From contig CAJXKF010000002.1 of the NCBI GenBank assembly GCA_913055695.1, positions 248,001 to 312,000 of the forward strand: 64,000 nucleotides of DNA. Reading direction: 5' to 3'. The stretch comes from an uncultured Methylophaga sp. (GTDB lineage: Bacteria; Pseudomonadota; Gammaproteobacteria; Nitrosococcales; Methylophagaceae). The position numbers and the translations under genes were made by a program. The notes beneath the pieces are model-generated. The model did not search any database, was not told the DNA's origin, and saw nothing but the letters and a program-made list of their open reading frames with translations. Below, piece by piece: positions 56,190-64,000 of the stretch (position 1 is the first letter of the stretch; the number at the start of each line of letters is the position of its first letter).

Positions 56190-57650
56190 TTGGCCGTTCA
56201 AACAAGTCGGGCTGTCCAGAACTGGATCAAACAGCTCAGTGAAAAAGATATGCCGGTGTTCTCCGGTACCGTCGCTGAAGTCAGTGCGGTCGTCAATAGT
56301 GAAGACACCTCGGCCTCTGACGTGGCGCATGTGGTGCTTCGTGATGCGTCATTGACAGGTCGCGTGCTTAAAGCGGTCAACAGTTTCCACTTCAACCCAA
56401 CTAACCAGGCTATCAATACTGTCTCCCGTGCGGTGATGGTCATGGGCTTTGATCAGGTCAGGGTGCTAACCCTGTCGATGGTACTGGTAGACAACCTCAG
56501 CCATGGAAAACAACGTCAGAAACTGATTGATGAAATGGCCAGTGCTTTTCACGCAGCCACGCAAGCACAGGAATTCGCCCTGATTAACAAAGCCGGAGAT
56601 CCAGAGGATCTGTTTGTAGCGACATTGTTATCCCGTTTGGGCAAGATGGCGTTCTGGGCCTTTGCTGACGAACAGGCTGAGCTTTTGCTCGAAAAGCTCG
56701 AAGCAGGCATGCCGGAAGTACAGGCTGAGCGAGAAGTCCTCGGGTTTGAACTGAATGATCTGACCAAAGCCCTGAGTCAGGAGTGGCATCTGGGTGAAGT
56801 CGTCAACGATTATCTGCATGGCCGCATGGATAAGAATAAAGCAGCCTGTATCAGCGCAGGGCTCTCTCTGGCCAATGCTGCCAGAAATGGCTGGGACAGC
56901 GAGGAAGCCGGCTTGATGATTACAGAACTCGCAGAGCAGTTCGATATCGAGCACGATGAGTTAGAGTCAGCGGTACTCAATAATGCGGTTAAGGCCCGTG
57001 AAGTGACCGAACTCTATGGCAGCAAGGCAGCGAGTGAGTTTATTCCTGTGCCGGAGACATTGGAGCCAGCACCAGCCGGGGAGGCCGAACCGGAACAGTT
57101 CCTCGATATTCAACAAACTCATGATTATCCAGAGCCCGATATTCATTATCAGATGACCGTGATGCAGGAAATCTCAGCCACGGTGCAGGAGCGTCCCAGT
57201 ATCGGCATCATTCTGGAGATGGTGCTGGAAGGCATTTATCGTGGGGTAGGGACAGACAGAGCCATGTTTGCCATGCTCAATCCGGAGCGGACGCATCTGA
57301 ATTGTAAGTATCTGCTGGGAGAGGATGCCGAAACGCTTCGTCAACAGCTGCATATTGATGTCAGACGGCCGGAAAACGTGTTTCATCAAATCATTAAAAG
57401 TCAGAAACCCCGATTATTACCGGGAGACCCGCAACAACTGGGGGGCACCTTGTCACGTGAAACCCTCAGTCTGTTAGGAAAGCCACCTTATATGGTGATG
57501 CCCGCTATTGTAAAAAACAAAGTCATCGGTATTTTTCTGGCTGACAGAAATGCCAGCGGCCGACCACTGACTGAGAGTGATTTTCTGGCATTTCAGCAAT
57601 TTTGCCAACAGGCCAATATGGGCTTAACCATTTTGGCCATGCAAGGGTAG
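56190..57650 (+). CDS. HDOD-GAF regulator
   Basis: A 486-residue protein. The HDOD domain (about 15-215) shows L-R-D-A-S-L-T-G-R-V-L-K, M-G-F-D-Q-V-R-V-L-T and A-T-L-L-S-R-L-G-K; true HD metal residues are absent, as in this family. A linker rich in Pro and Glu follows (about 275-310), then a GAF domain (about 320-480). Such proteins link cyclic nucleotide or stress signals to partner binding. The start is TTG 56190, with AGGA 6 bases upstream; an earlier in-frame ATG lies inside the preceding gene and would be out of its coding sense. Confidence 0.8.
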   Translation: MAVQTSRAVQNWIKQLSEKDMPVFSGTVAEVSAVVNSEDTSASDVAHVVLRDASLTGRVLKAVNSFHFNPTNQAINTVSRAVMVMGFDQVRVLTLSMVLVDNLSHGKQRQKLIDEMASAFHAATQAQEFALINKAGDPEDLFVATLLSRLGKMAFWAFADEQAELLLEKLEAGMPEVQAEREVLGFELNDLTKALSQEWHLGEVVNDYLHGRMDKNKAACISAGLSLANAARNGWDSEEAGLMITELAEQFDIEHDELESAVLNNAVKAREVTELYGSKAASEFIPVPETLEPAPAGEAEPEQFLDIQQTHDYPEPDIHYQMTVMQEISATVQERPSIGIILEMVLEGIYRGVGTDRAMFAMLNPERTHLNCKYLLGEDAETLRQQLHIDVRRPENVFHQIIKSQKPRLLPGDPQQLGGTLSRETLSLLGKPPYMVMPAIVKNKVIGIFLADRNASGRPLTESDFLAFQQFCQQANMGLTILAMQG

Positions 57651-57659
57651 TTTTATCAC

Positions 57660-57683
57660 GTCCGACTAGCTATAATGTCGGAC
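57660..57683 (+). other. hairpin with TATAAT in loop
   Basis: GTCCGAC (57660-57666) pairs with GTCGGAC (57677-57683) around a loop that contains TATAAT (57671-57676). It ends the HDOD gene region and may carry the -10 of the tRNA promoter; a matching -35 is not clear. Confidence 0.45.
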
Positions 57684-57721
57684 TTCTTCAAGCGGACTAC
57701 ACCGTTTGATAACCAGATTTT

Positions 57722-57806
<85 letters not shown>

Positions 57807-57868
57807 AATAACAATGAGGCAGATGGAGTCTTTCCATTCATGCCTTCACCCCATGTTTGAGGTAGATA

Positions 57869-59170
57869 ATGCAAGTTACTGTAGAAAATGTGAGCGAACT
57901 CGGTCGCCGGATGACGGTGACGGTCGAAGATGCCAATATCGAAAAAGCAGTACAGGAGCGTCTCAAGTCAATCCGACCTAACGTCAAGATGGCTGGTTTC
58001 CGTCCTGGTAAAGTGCCCATGAACATGGTGGCACGCACCCACGGCCCTGCTGCCAGACGCGATGTCATCGACTCACTGGTGCAGGAAAGCATGCGTGAAG
58101 CCTTCACGCAGGAAGGCATCAACCCTGCCGGCCCGCCTCACATCGACAGCATGGATGAAGAAGGCGAGAAATTCATCTATACCCTCAACTATGAAGTCTT
58201 CCCGGAAGTAGGGGAGATCAAACTTGATGACATCACCCTGGAAAAAACCGTGGCTGAAGTCACCGACGAAGACGTCGATAAAATGATCGAAACCCTGCGT
58301 GAACAGCGCATGAGCTGGGAGCCATTGAAACGTGGCGCCAAAGAAGGCGATGGTGTGACTATCGACTTCGTCGGCACTATCGATGGTGAAGAATTCCAGG
58401 GTGGTAAGGGTAAAGACGTTCTCATCGAACTGGGTGAAGGCAGAATGCTGCCGGAATTCGAGGAACAGCTGATTGGCAAAAAAGCTGATCAGGAAGTGGA
58501 AGTCACCCTGACGTTCCCAGAAGATTACCGCGCCGAGCACCTGAAAGGTAAAACAGCCAAATTCGACGTAACCGTTAAACAGGTTGCCAAGAAAAAGCTG
58601 CCCAAGCTCGATAAAGAGTTTGCTGCCATGTGCGGGGTGGAAGACGGTATTGCTGCACTGAAAAAAGAAGTTCGTGCCAATATGGAACGCGAACTGGCGT
58701 CAGCACTGAAAACGCTGAACAAACGTCGCGCCATGGACATGATTGCTGAGAAAAATGAACTGGCACTGCCGGAAGCACCGGTCGAACGTGAAGCGCAGTA
58801 TCTTGCTGAACAGGCTAAAAACAATCTCCGCAGCCAGGGTGTGAATGTTGAAGGCATTCCATTTGATCTGGACAACTTCAAACCGAATGCTGAAAACCGC
58901 GTCAAGCTCAGTCTGTTGATTGGTAAGATCATTTCTGACAATGAAATCAAGCCGGACGAAGACCGCGTGAAGCAGGCTATTGATAATATCGCTGCCAGCT
59001 ACGAAGATCCGGAAGAGGTCGTCAACTACTATATGAACAACCAGGAAAGACTGTCAGAAATCCAGATGACCGTGGTTGAAGACATGGTTGTTGAATGGAT
59101 TTTCGACCATGTTAAAGTAGAAGAGAGTACATCAACATTCTCAGACGTCGTTAACGCTGTATCCAACTAA
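57869..59170 (+). CDS. tig: trigger factor
   Basis: A 433-residue chaperone. The ribosome-binding N-domain ends G-F-R-P-G-K-V-P (the signature loop), then the FKBP-like peptidyl-prolyl isomerase (about 150-240, with D-F-V-G-T-I-D-G-E-E-F) and a long helical C-domain. It meets nascent chains at the exit tunnel. It starts the tig-clpP-clpX-lon group. A terminator follows before clpP. Confidence 0.96.
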   Translation: MQVTVENVSELGRRMTVTVEDANIEKAVQERLKSIRPNVKMAGFRPGKVPMNMVARTHGPAARRDVIDSLVQESMREAFTQEGINPAGPPHIDSMDEEGEKFIYTLNYEVFPEVGEIKLDDITLEKTVAEVTDEDVDKMIETLREQRMSWEPLKRGAKEGDGVTIDFVGTIDGEEFQGGKGKDVLIELGEGRMLPEFEEQLIGKKADQEVEVTLTFPEDYRAEHLKGKTAKFDVTVKQVAKKKLPKLDKEFAAMCGVEDGIAALKKEVRANMERELASALKTLNKRRAMDMIAEKNELALPEAPVEREAQYLAEQAKNNLRSQGVNVEGIPFDLDNFKPNAENRVKLSLLIGKIISDNEIKPDEDRVKQAIDNIAASYEDPEEVVNYYMNNQERLSEIQMTVVEDMVVEWIFDHVKVEESTSTFSDVVNAVSN

Positions 59171-59192
59171 TTGACGACGCTGACCAGGAATG

Positions 59193-59233
59193 CAGCCCGT
59201 GCTCATCTATAGTGGGCACGGGCTGATTTTTTA
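59193..59233 (+). terminator. terminator between tig and clpP
   Basis: CAGCCCGTGC (59193-59202) pairs with 59216-59225, followed by ATTTTTTATT. clpP therefore has its own promoter or depends on readthrough. Confidence 0.85.
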
Positions 59234-59258
59234 TTAGGATCCGGAAAATAGGACGGTT

Positions 59259-59897
59259 ATGACAAACAAATTCTCTAACGAAGAATTCCCAGGTATTCAA
59301 AACGCACTGGTTCCCATTGTTGTCGAACAGACAGCACGGGGTGAACGTTCTTATGATATTTACTCACGTCTGCTGAAAGAGCGCGTGATTTTCCTGGTAG
59401 GACCGGTTGAGGACCAGATGGCGAATCTGGTTGTGGCCCAGTTACTGTTCCTGGAATCTGAAAATCCGGACAAAGATATCCACCTCTATATTAATTCCCC
59501 GGGCGGTGCTGTGACTGCCGGCATGGCCATTTATGACACCATGCAGTTCATCAAGCCCAATGTCAGCACACTGTGTATTGGTCAGGCCGCCAGCATGGGT
59601 GCCGTACTTCTGGCCGGTGGTGCTGAAGGCAAACGTTACTGTCTGCCAAACTCCAGGATCATGGTTCACCAGCCACTCGGTGGTTTCCAGGGGCAGGCTT
59701 CGGATATTGATATTCATGCCAAGGAAATCCTGAGTATCCGCGAGCGTCTGAATGGAATTTTGGCCAAGCATACTGGTCAAGATATTGAGACCATCCGCCG
59801 TGATACTGACCGTGATAACTTCATGAATGGCGACAAAGCGGTTGAATATGGTTTAATTGATTCTGTATTGACCAACCGTCCTGCAGAAACGGCTTAA
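59259..59897 (+). CDS. clpP: ATP-dependent Clp protease, proteolytic subunit
   Basis: A 212-residue ClpP with the catalytic triad Ser112 (Q-A-A-S-M-G-A), His137 (M-V-H-Q-P) and Asp186, in the same spacing as E. coli. The N-terminal propeptide of about 12-20 residues would be self-removed. With ClpX, whose gene follows 45 bases on, it forms the ClpXP protease. RBS is weak (AGGATCCGG). Confidence 0.97.
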   Translation: MTNKFSNEEFPGIQNALVPIVVEQTARGERSYDIYSRLLKERVIFLVGPVEDQMANLVVAQLLFLESENPDKDIHLYINSPGGAVTAGMAIYDTMQFIKPNVSTLCIGQAASMGAVLLAGGAEGKRYCLPNSRIMVHQPLGGFQGQASDIDIHAKEILSIRERLNGILAKHTGQDIETIRRDTDRDNFMNGDKAVEYGLIDSVLTNRPAETA

Positions 59898-59942
59898 ACA
59901 GTCGATAATGATTATAGATTTGATGTGTAAGGTAGTGAGGCT

Positions 59943-61214
59943 ATGAGCGACGACAAGAACAACGACGACAAATTACTCTACTGCTCTTTTTGCGGTAAAA
60001 GTCAGCATGAAGTCAAAAAACTGATTGCAGGTCCGTCAGTGTTTGTTTGTGATGAATGCGTCGATCTCTGTAACGACATCATTCGCGAAGAAATGCAGGA
60101 AATGTCTGCTGATGAAGCAGAGACCAAACTGCCGACGCCACACGAGATCAATTCGGCACTCGACAACTACGTTATCGGCCAGGAAAAAGCCAAGCGCTAT
60201 CTGTCTGTAGCCGTTTACAATCACTACAAACGACTGCGTAGCGGGCACAAAGACGATGATGTCGAGTTATCAAAAAGCAACATCCTGTTAATCGGTCCTA
60301 CCGGTAGCGGTAAAACCCTGCTGGCCGAAACCCTGGCAAGACAACTGAATGTGCCATTCACCATGGCTGATGCCACTACGCTGACTGAAGCCGGTTATGT
60401 GGGTGAAGATGTTGAAAACATCATTCAGAAGTTGCTGCAAAAGTGTGACTATGATGTTGATAAAGCCGAAACCGGCATCGTTTACATTGACGAAATCGAC
60501 AAAATATCACGCAAATCCGACAATCCCTCGATCACACGTGATGTCAGTGGTGAAGGCGTTCAGCAGGCACTGCTGAAACTGATTGAAGGCACAATTGCAT
60601 CGGTGCCGCCACAAGGTGGCCGCAAACATCCGCAACAGGAATTCCTGCAGGTCGATACCAGCAAGATCCTGTTCATTTGTGGCGGTGCTTTTGCCGGGCT
60701 GGATAAAGTCATTCGCAACCGCACTCATAAAGGCGGCATTGGCTTCTCAGCTGAAGTTAAAAGCCTCGACGATCAACGTCCTTTAAGTGAATCACTGCGT
60801 TCAGTAGAACCGGAAGATCTGATTCAGTATGGTCTGATCCCTGAATTCGTTGGCCGTTTGCCTGTTGTGGCGACGCTGGACGAACTCGATGAAGATGCGC
60901 TGATTCAGATTCTGACCGAACCGAAAAATGCATTGACCAAACAATACAGCCGTCTGTTTGAGATGGAAGGCGCTGAACTCGAGTTTCGCGATGATGCGCT
61001 GCGCGCCATTGCCCGCAAAGCGATGGAACGTAAAACCGGTGCCCGCGGTCTGCGCTCAATCATAGAGAACGTACTGCTTGATACTATGTTCGAGTTGCCA
61101 TCACTGGACAACGTCTCGAAAGTTGTGATTGATGAAAGCGTGATCGCCGGTGAAAATTCCCCGATTCTGATTTACGAAGATCAGAGCGCGGATATGGCAT
61201 CAGGTGATAAATAA
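59943..61214 (+). CDS. clpX: ATP-dependent Clp protease, ATP-binding subunit
   Basis: A 423-residue ClpX. The zinc-binding domain has C-S-F-C (Cys14, Cys17) and C-D-E-C (Cys36, Cys39). Walker A G-P-T-G-S-G-K-T, Walker B V-Y-I-D-E-I-D, and the ClpP-docking I-G-F loop (in G-G-I-G-F-S) follow, with R-G-L-R as sensor 2. It unfolds SsrA-tagged and other substrates for ClpP. GGTAGTGAGG precedes the ATG at 59943. Confidence 0.97.
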   Translation: MSDDKNNDDKLLYCSFCGKSQHEVKKLIAGPSVFVCDECVDLCNDIIREEMQEMSADEAETKLPTPHEINSALDNYVIGQEKAKRYLSVAVYNHYKRLRSGHKDDDVELSKSNILLIGPTGSGKTLLAETLARQLNVPFTMADATTLTEAGYVGEDVENIIQKLLQKCDYDVDKAETGIVYIDEIDKISRKSDNPSITRDVSGEGVQQALLKLIEGTIASVPPQGGRKHPQQEFLQVDTSKILFICGGAFAGLDKVIRNRTHKGGIGFSAEVKSLDDQRPLSESLRSVEPEDLIQYGLIPEFVGRLPVVATLDELDEDALIQILTEPKNALTKQYSRLFEMEGAELEFRDDALRAIARKAMERKTGARGLRSIIENVLLDTMFELPSLDNVSKVVIDESVIAGENSPILIYEDQSADMASGDK

Positions 61215-61270
61215 GCCACTTTAACAATCCGTTGCGACATTCCTCAGGCTCTGTTGCATGCTCATCCTCC

Positions 61271-61301
61271 CTGACGGACATTAGCAAATAAATGCCGTCA
61301 G
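61271..61301 (+). other. stem-loop between clpX and lon
   Basis: CTGACGG (61271-61277) pairs with CCGTCAG (61295-61301), and CATT/AATG extend the stem inside. No T-run, so weak as clpX terminator. The wider 61215-61556 gap holds no gene; it also has three copies of GAAGTCAG (one inverted) at 61332, 61390 and 61442. Confidence 0.5.
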
Positions 61302-61478
61302 GTGAGGGTGCACCTACCCCAGTCGTTTGATCTGACTTCTACCGCATACGATCACTGTTCATCTGTAAAAATCATTTGAACTTAGGCCTGAAGTCAGCTG
61401 CATAACTCACCATCAACCGCTGCTATCAGTAACAGCTGTAGGAAGTCAGATTATTTGAGTAATTAATCCAACTCGATG

Positions 61479-61507
61479 CTTGATATCCTGATGTCTGTCC
61501 CCATATT
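61479..61507 (+). promoter_or_regulatory. sigma-32 (heat-shock) promoter of lon
   Basis: CTTGATA (61479-61485), 13-base spacer, CCCCATATT (61499-61507). This matches the RpoH consensus CTTGAAA-N13-17-CCCCATnTA almost fully. It lies 50 bases before the lon start. Confidence 0.75.
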
Positions 61508-61556
61508 GAAACCATGTTTGATTTGAGTGCCGCAGGCGCTCGTAAGAGGTTCCCTA

Positions 61557-63992
61557 ATGGAAAATGAAGTAAAAACCACCACCAAAGACAATGGCATGCA
61601 GCTTGTGCCGGTTTTGCCGCTGCGTGATGTTGTTGTCTATCCTTATATGGTGATTCCGCTGTTTGTCGGTCGCGACAAGTCAATCAAAGCACTGGAAGTC
61701 GCTACTGATGAAAACAAGCAGGTCCTGCTGCTGGCGCAGAAAGACTCTTCCGAAGATGCGCCGGAATCCGATGGTCTCTATGAAACGGGAACTCTGGCAA
61801 ATATTCTGCAGCTACTGAAACTGCCGGATGGCACTGTCAAGGTACTGGTTGAAGGCACTCAGCGTGCCAAAGTAGCTTACTTCAATACCAACACGGAATA
61901 TCTGGAAGCGGAAGTGGCCGCATTTCCTGATGACACGACTGATGATCGTGAATCAGATGTGCTGATGCGCACGCTGATGGGGCAGTTTGAGCAATACGTC
62001 AAACTTAACAAAAAGATTCCGCCTGAGGTCATTGCCTCCTTGTCCAGTATCGATGAAATTTCACGCATGGCGGATACTGTCGCTGCGCATATGAGCCTCA
62101 AGCTTGAAGACAAGCAGAACCTGCTGGAAATGAGTGATGTGAAGGCTCGTGTTGAAAAGTTGATGGCCTTCCTTGAGGGTGAAATCGATATTCAGCAAAT
62201 CGAGAAGCGCATCCGTAATCGTGTCAAAAAACAAATGGAGAAAAGCCAGCGCGAATACTATCTGAACGAACAACTGAAAGCGGTTCAGAAAGAGCTGGGT
62301 GAAATTGATGAAACCGCCAATGAAGCGGACGAGCTGGAAGCGCGTATTAATAAAGCCGGCATGCCGGCCGAAGCACGTGAAAAAGCGGAATCAGAACTGA
62401 AAAAACTGCGCATGATGTCGCCGATGTCGGCTGAAGCGACTGTGGTCCGTAATTACATCGAGTCACTGCTCGAAGTGCCCTGGAAAAAACGTTCACGCGT
62501 AACGCTGGATCTGGACCGCGCCGAAAAAGTGTTGGAAGAAGATCACTATGGTCTAGAGAAGGTCAAAGAGCGCATTCTCGAATATCTCGCGGTGCAGAAA
62601 CGTGTCAAGAAACTGAAAGGGCCGATCCTCTGCCTGGTTGGGCCGCCGGGTGTCGGTAAAACCTCGATTGCACAATCCATTGCTCGTGCCACCAACCGTA
62701 AATATACGCGTATGGCGCTCGGCGGCGTGCGTGACGAGGCCGAAATCCGTGGTCACCGCCGCACGTATATCGGTTCCATGCCGGGTAAGGTGATTCAAAA
62801 TATTTGCAAAACCGAGGTGAAAAACCCGCTGTTCCTGCTCGATGAAATTGACAAAATGGCACAGGATTTCCGCGGCGATCCGGCATCTGCTTTGCTGGAA
62901 GTGCTGGACCCGGAACAAAATTCGACTTTTGCCGATCATTATCTGGAAGTCGAATATGACCTGTCTGACGTCATGTTTGTCTGTACAGCCAACACACTGA
63001 ACATTCCAGATGCGCTGCGGGACCGTATGGAAATCATCCGTCTTGCCGGTTACACCGAAGATGAGAAGTTAAATATCGCGGTCAGGTATCTCTTGCCTAA
63101 AGCCATTAAGCAAAATGGCCTGAAACAGGACGAAGTAGAAATCACGGAAGAGGCGATTCTGGAAATCATCCGCCGCTACACCCGTGAAGCCGGTGTACGT
63201 AGCCTTGAACGTGAAATCTCCAAAATTTGCCGCAAGCTGGTCAAGCAGATTCTGCAGGAGAAAAGCAAAGAGAAACTCGTGGTTACTGCCAAGAACATTG
63301 AAGACTATCTTGGTGTTTACCATTACCAATATGGTGTTGCTGAAGAAAGTGACCGTATCGGTCAGGTGACTGGTCTCGCCTGGACAGAAGTCGGTGGTGA
63401 ACTGCTTACCATCGAGTCTGCTGTCATGCCAGGTAAAGGTAAATCAGCTTATACCGGTAAGCTTGGTGATGTGATGCAGGAATCGATTCAGGCCGCGACC
63501 ACTGTGGTGCGTTCGCGCTCAACAGAGTGGGGGATCAGTGAAGACTTCCTGCAGACCCATGATCTGCATATCCATGTTCCGGAGGGCGCGACACCGAAAG
63601 ACGGTCCGAGTGCCGGTATCGGTATGTGTACTGCGCTGGTGTCAGCGATTACCGGTATTCCGGTCAAATCCAATGTGGCGATGACCGGTGAGATTACTTT
63701 GCGTGGTGAAGTGCTTGCGATTGGTGGTCTCAAGGAAAAACTGCTGGCGGCGCACCGCGGAGGGATTAATACTGTATTAATTCCGCACGATAACGTTAAA
63801 GATCTCAAGGAAATCCCGGAGAACGTCAAACAGGGGCTTAAAATCCTGCCTGTTCGCTGGATTAACGAGGTGCTGGAAGTAGCGCTGCAGCATATGCCGC
63901 ATGGTACCGAGAGCAGTGGCGAAGCCGAAGGCGTTATTCCGAGTGAAAAATCCAGTTATCATGAGGTAAACTCTCCTCAGAAACGACACTGA
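61557..63992 (+). CDS. lon: ATP-dependent protease Lon
   Basis: An 811-residue LonA. The N-terminal substrate domain has L-P-L-R-D-V-V-V-Y-P; the AAA part has Walker A G-P-P-G-V-G-K-T and F-L-L-D-E-I-D; the protease domain has the catalytic Ser685 (D-G-P-S-A-G) and Lys728 (L-K-E-K). The start is ATG 61557, 7 bases after AGAGG; an extension of 10 codons upstream is unlikely. Lon degrades damaged and regulatory proteins. A sigma-32-type promoter lies just upstream. The gene is complete, ending 8 bases before the window edge. Confidence 0.97.
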   Translation: MENEVKTTTKDNGMQLVPVLPLRDVVVYPYMVIPLFVGRDKSIKALEVATDENKQVLLLAQKDSSEDAPESDGLYETGTLANILQLLKLPDGTVKVLVEGTQRAKVAYFNTNTEYLEAEVAAFPDDTTDDRESDVLMRTLMGQFEQYVKLNKKIPPEVIASLSSIDEISRMADTVAAHMSLKLEDKQNLLEMSDVKARVEKLMAFLEGEIDIQQIEKRIRNRVKKQMEKSQREYYLNEQLKAVQKELGEIDETANEADELEARINKAGMPAEAREKAESELKKLRMMSPMSAEATVVRNYIESLLEVPWKKRSRVTLDLDRAEKVLEEDHYGLEKVKERILEYLAVQKRVKKLKGPILCLVGPPGVGKTSIAQSIARATNRKYTRMALGGVRDEAEIRGHRRTYIGSMPGKVIQNICKTEVKNPLFLLDEIDKMAQDFRGDPASALLEVLDPEQNSTFADHYLEVEYDLSDVMFVCTANTLNIPDALRDRMEIIRLAGYTEDEKLNIAVRYLLPKAIKQNGLKQDEVEITEEAILEIIRRYTREAGVRSLEREISKICRKLVKQILQEKSKEKLVVTAKNIEDYLGVYHYQYGVAEESDRIGQVTGLAWTEVGGELLTIESAVMPGKGKSAYTGKLGDVMQESIQAATTVVRSRSTEWGISEDFLQTHDLHIHVPEGATPKDGPSAGIGMCTALVSAITGIPVKSNVAMTGEITLRGEVLAIGGLKEKLLAAHRGGINTVLIPHDNVKDLKEIPENVKQGLKILPVRWINEVLEVALQHMPHGTESSGEAEGVIPSEKSSYHEVNSPQKRH

Positions 63993-64000
63993 TAAACTGG

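Overview
The window looks like chromosomal DNA of a gammaproteobacterium with roughly balanced base composition. The gene orders dapA-bamC-purC, holD-rimI and tig-clpP-clpX-lon, together with murU-amgK, rnk and an NfsA-type nitroreductase, are typical of that class. A soluble PQQ-type sugar dehydrogenase beside a decayed TonB receptor, and a Ku/LigD end-joining pair, would suit an environmental or methylotroph-like lineage such as Methylophaga, but that genus guess is inference only. No rRNA, CRISPR array, integrase or prophage was seen. One tRNA gene (Leu, anticodon UAG) is present.

Layout. 1-4.3 kb: the 3' end of a PhoD-like phosphatase, a periplasmic solute-binding lipoprotein, and a minus-strand run of small stress-type genes (short-chain dehydrogenase, PRC-barrel, small charged proteins, hemerythrin). 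5-8.3 kb: a MotA/MotB stator pair and an AAA ATPase. 8.5-15 kb: Ku and LigD, a methyltransferase plus WaaP-like kinase pair, a secreted YHS-like protein, an HPF-like ribosome factor and a flavin/pyridoxamine-oxidase-fold stress protein. 15-20.9 kb: PQQ dehydrogenase, TonB-receptor remnant, alcohol dehydrogenase, nitroreductase, YgjP-like metallopeptidase, Rnk, DUF3144 and a cupin.

21-25.4 kb is the accessory part. It holds a REP-associated transposase (RAYT) with seven REP palindromes around it, a small membrane protein, a translationally coupled ATPase/TOPRIM-like pair that resembles two-gene anti-phage modules, an unknown membrane protein and a GrlR-like protein.

25.4-64 kb is mostly core genome: nrdAB with NrdR-like and DnaA boxes, a chemoreceptor with a probable N-terminal frameshift, a peroxiredoxin, dapA-bamC-MBL-purC, a GAF-GGDEF cyclase, pyrC, branched-chain amino-acid genes (ilvI-ilvH-ilvC, leuA) with pssA between, holD-rimI, sodB, argD-argF, murU-amgK, maf and pgm, a CDF metal transporter, a NERD protein, a 5'-nucleotidase, an HDOD-GAF regulator, tRNA-Leu, and finally tig-clpP-clpX-lon, with a very good sigma-32-type promoter before lon.

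Taken together the region has three themes: stress tolerance and DNA/protein repair (Ku-LigD, stress cluster, HPF, Sod, peroxiredoxin, Clp/Lon), amino-acid and nucleotide biosynthesis, and one compact accessory island that is the best place to look for undescribed biology.
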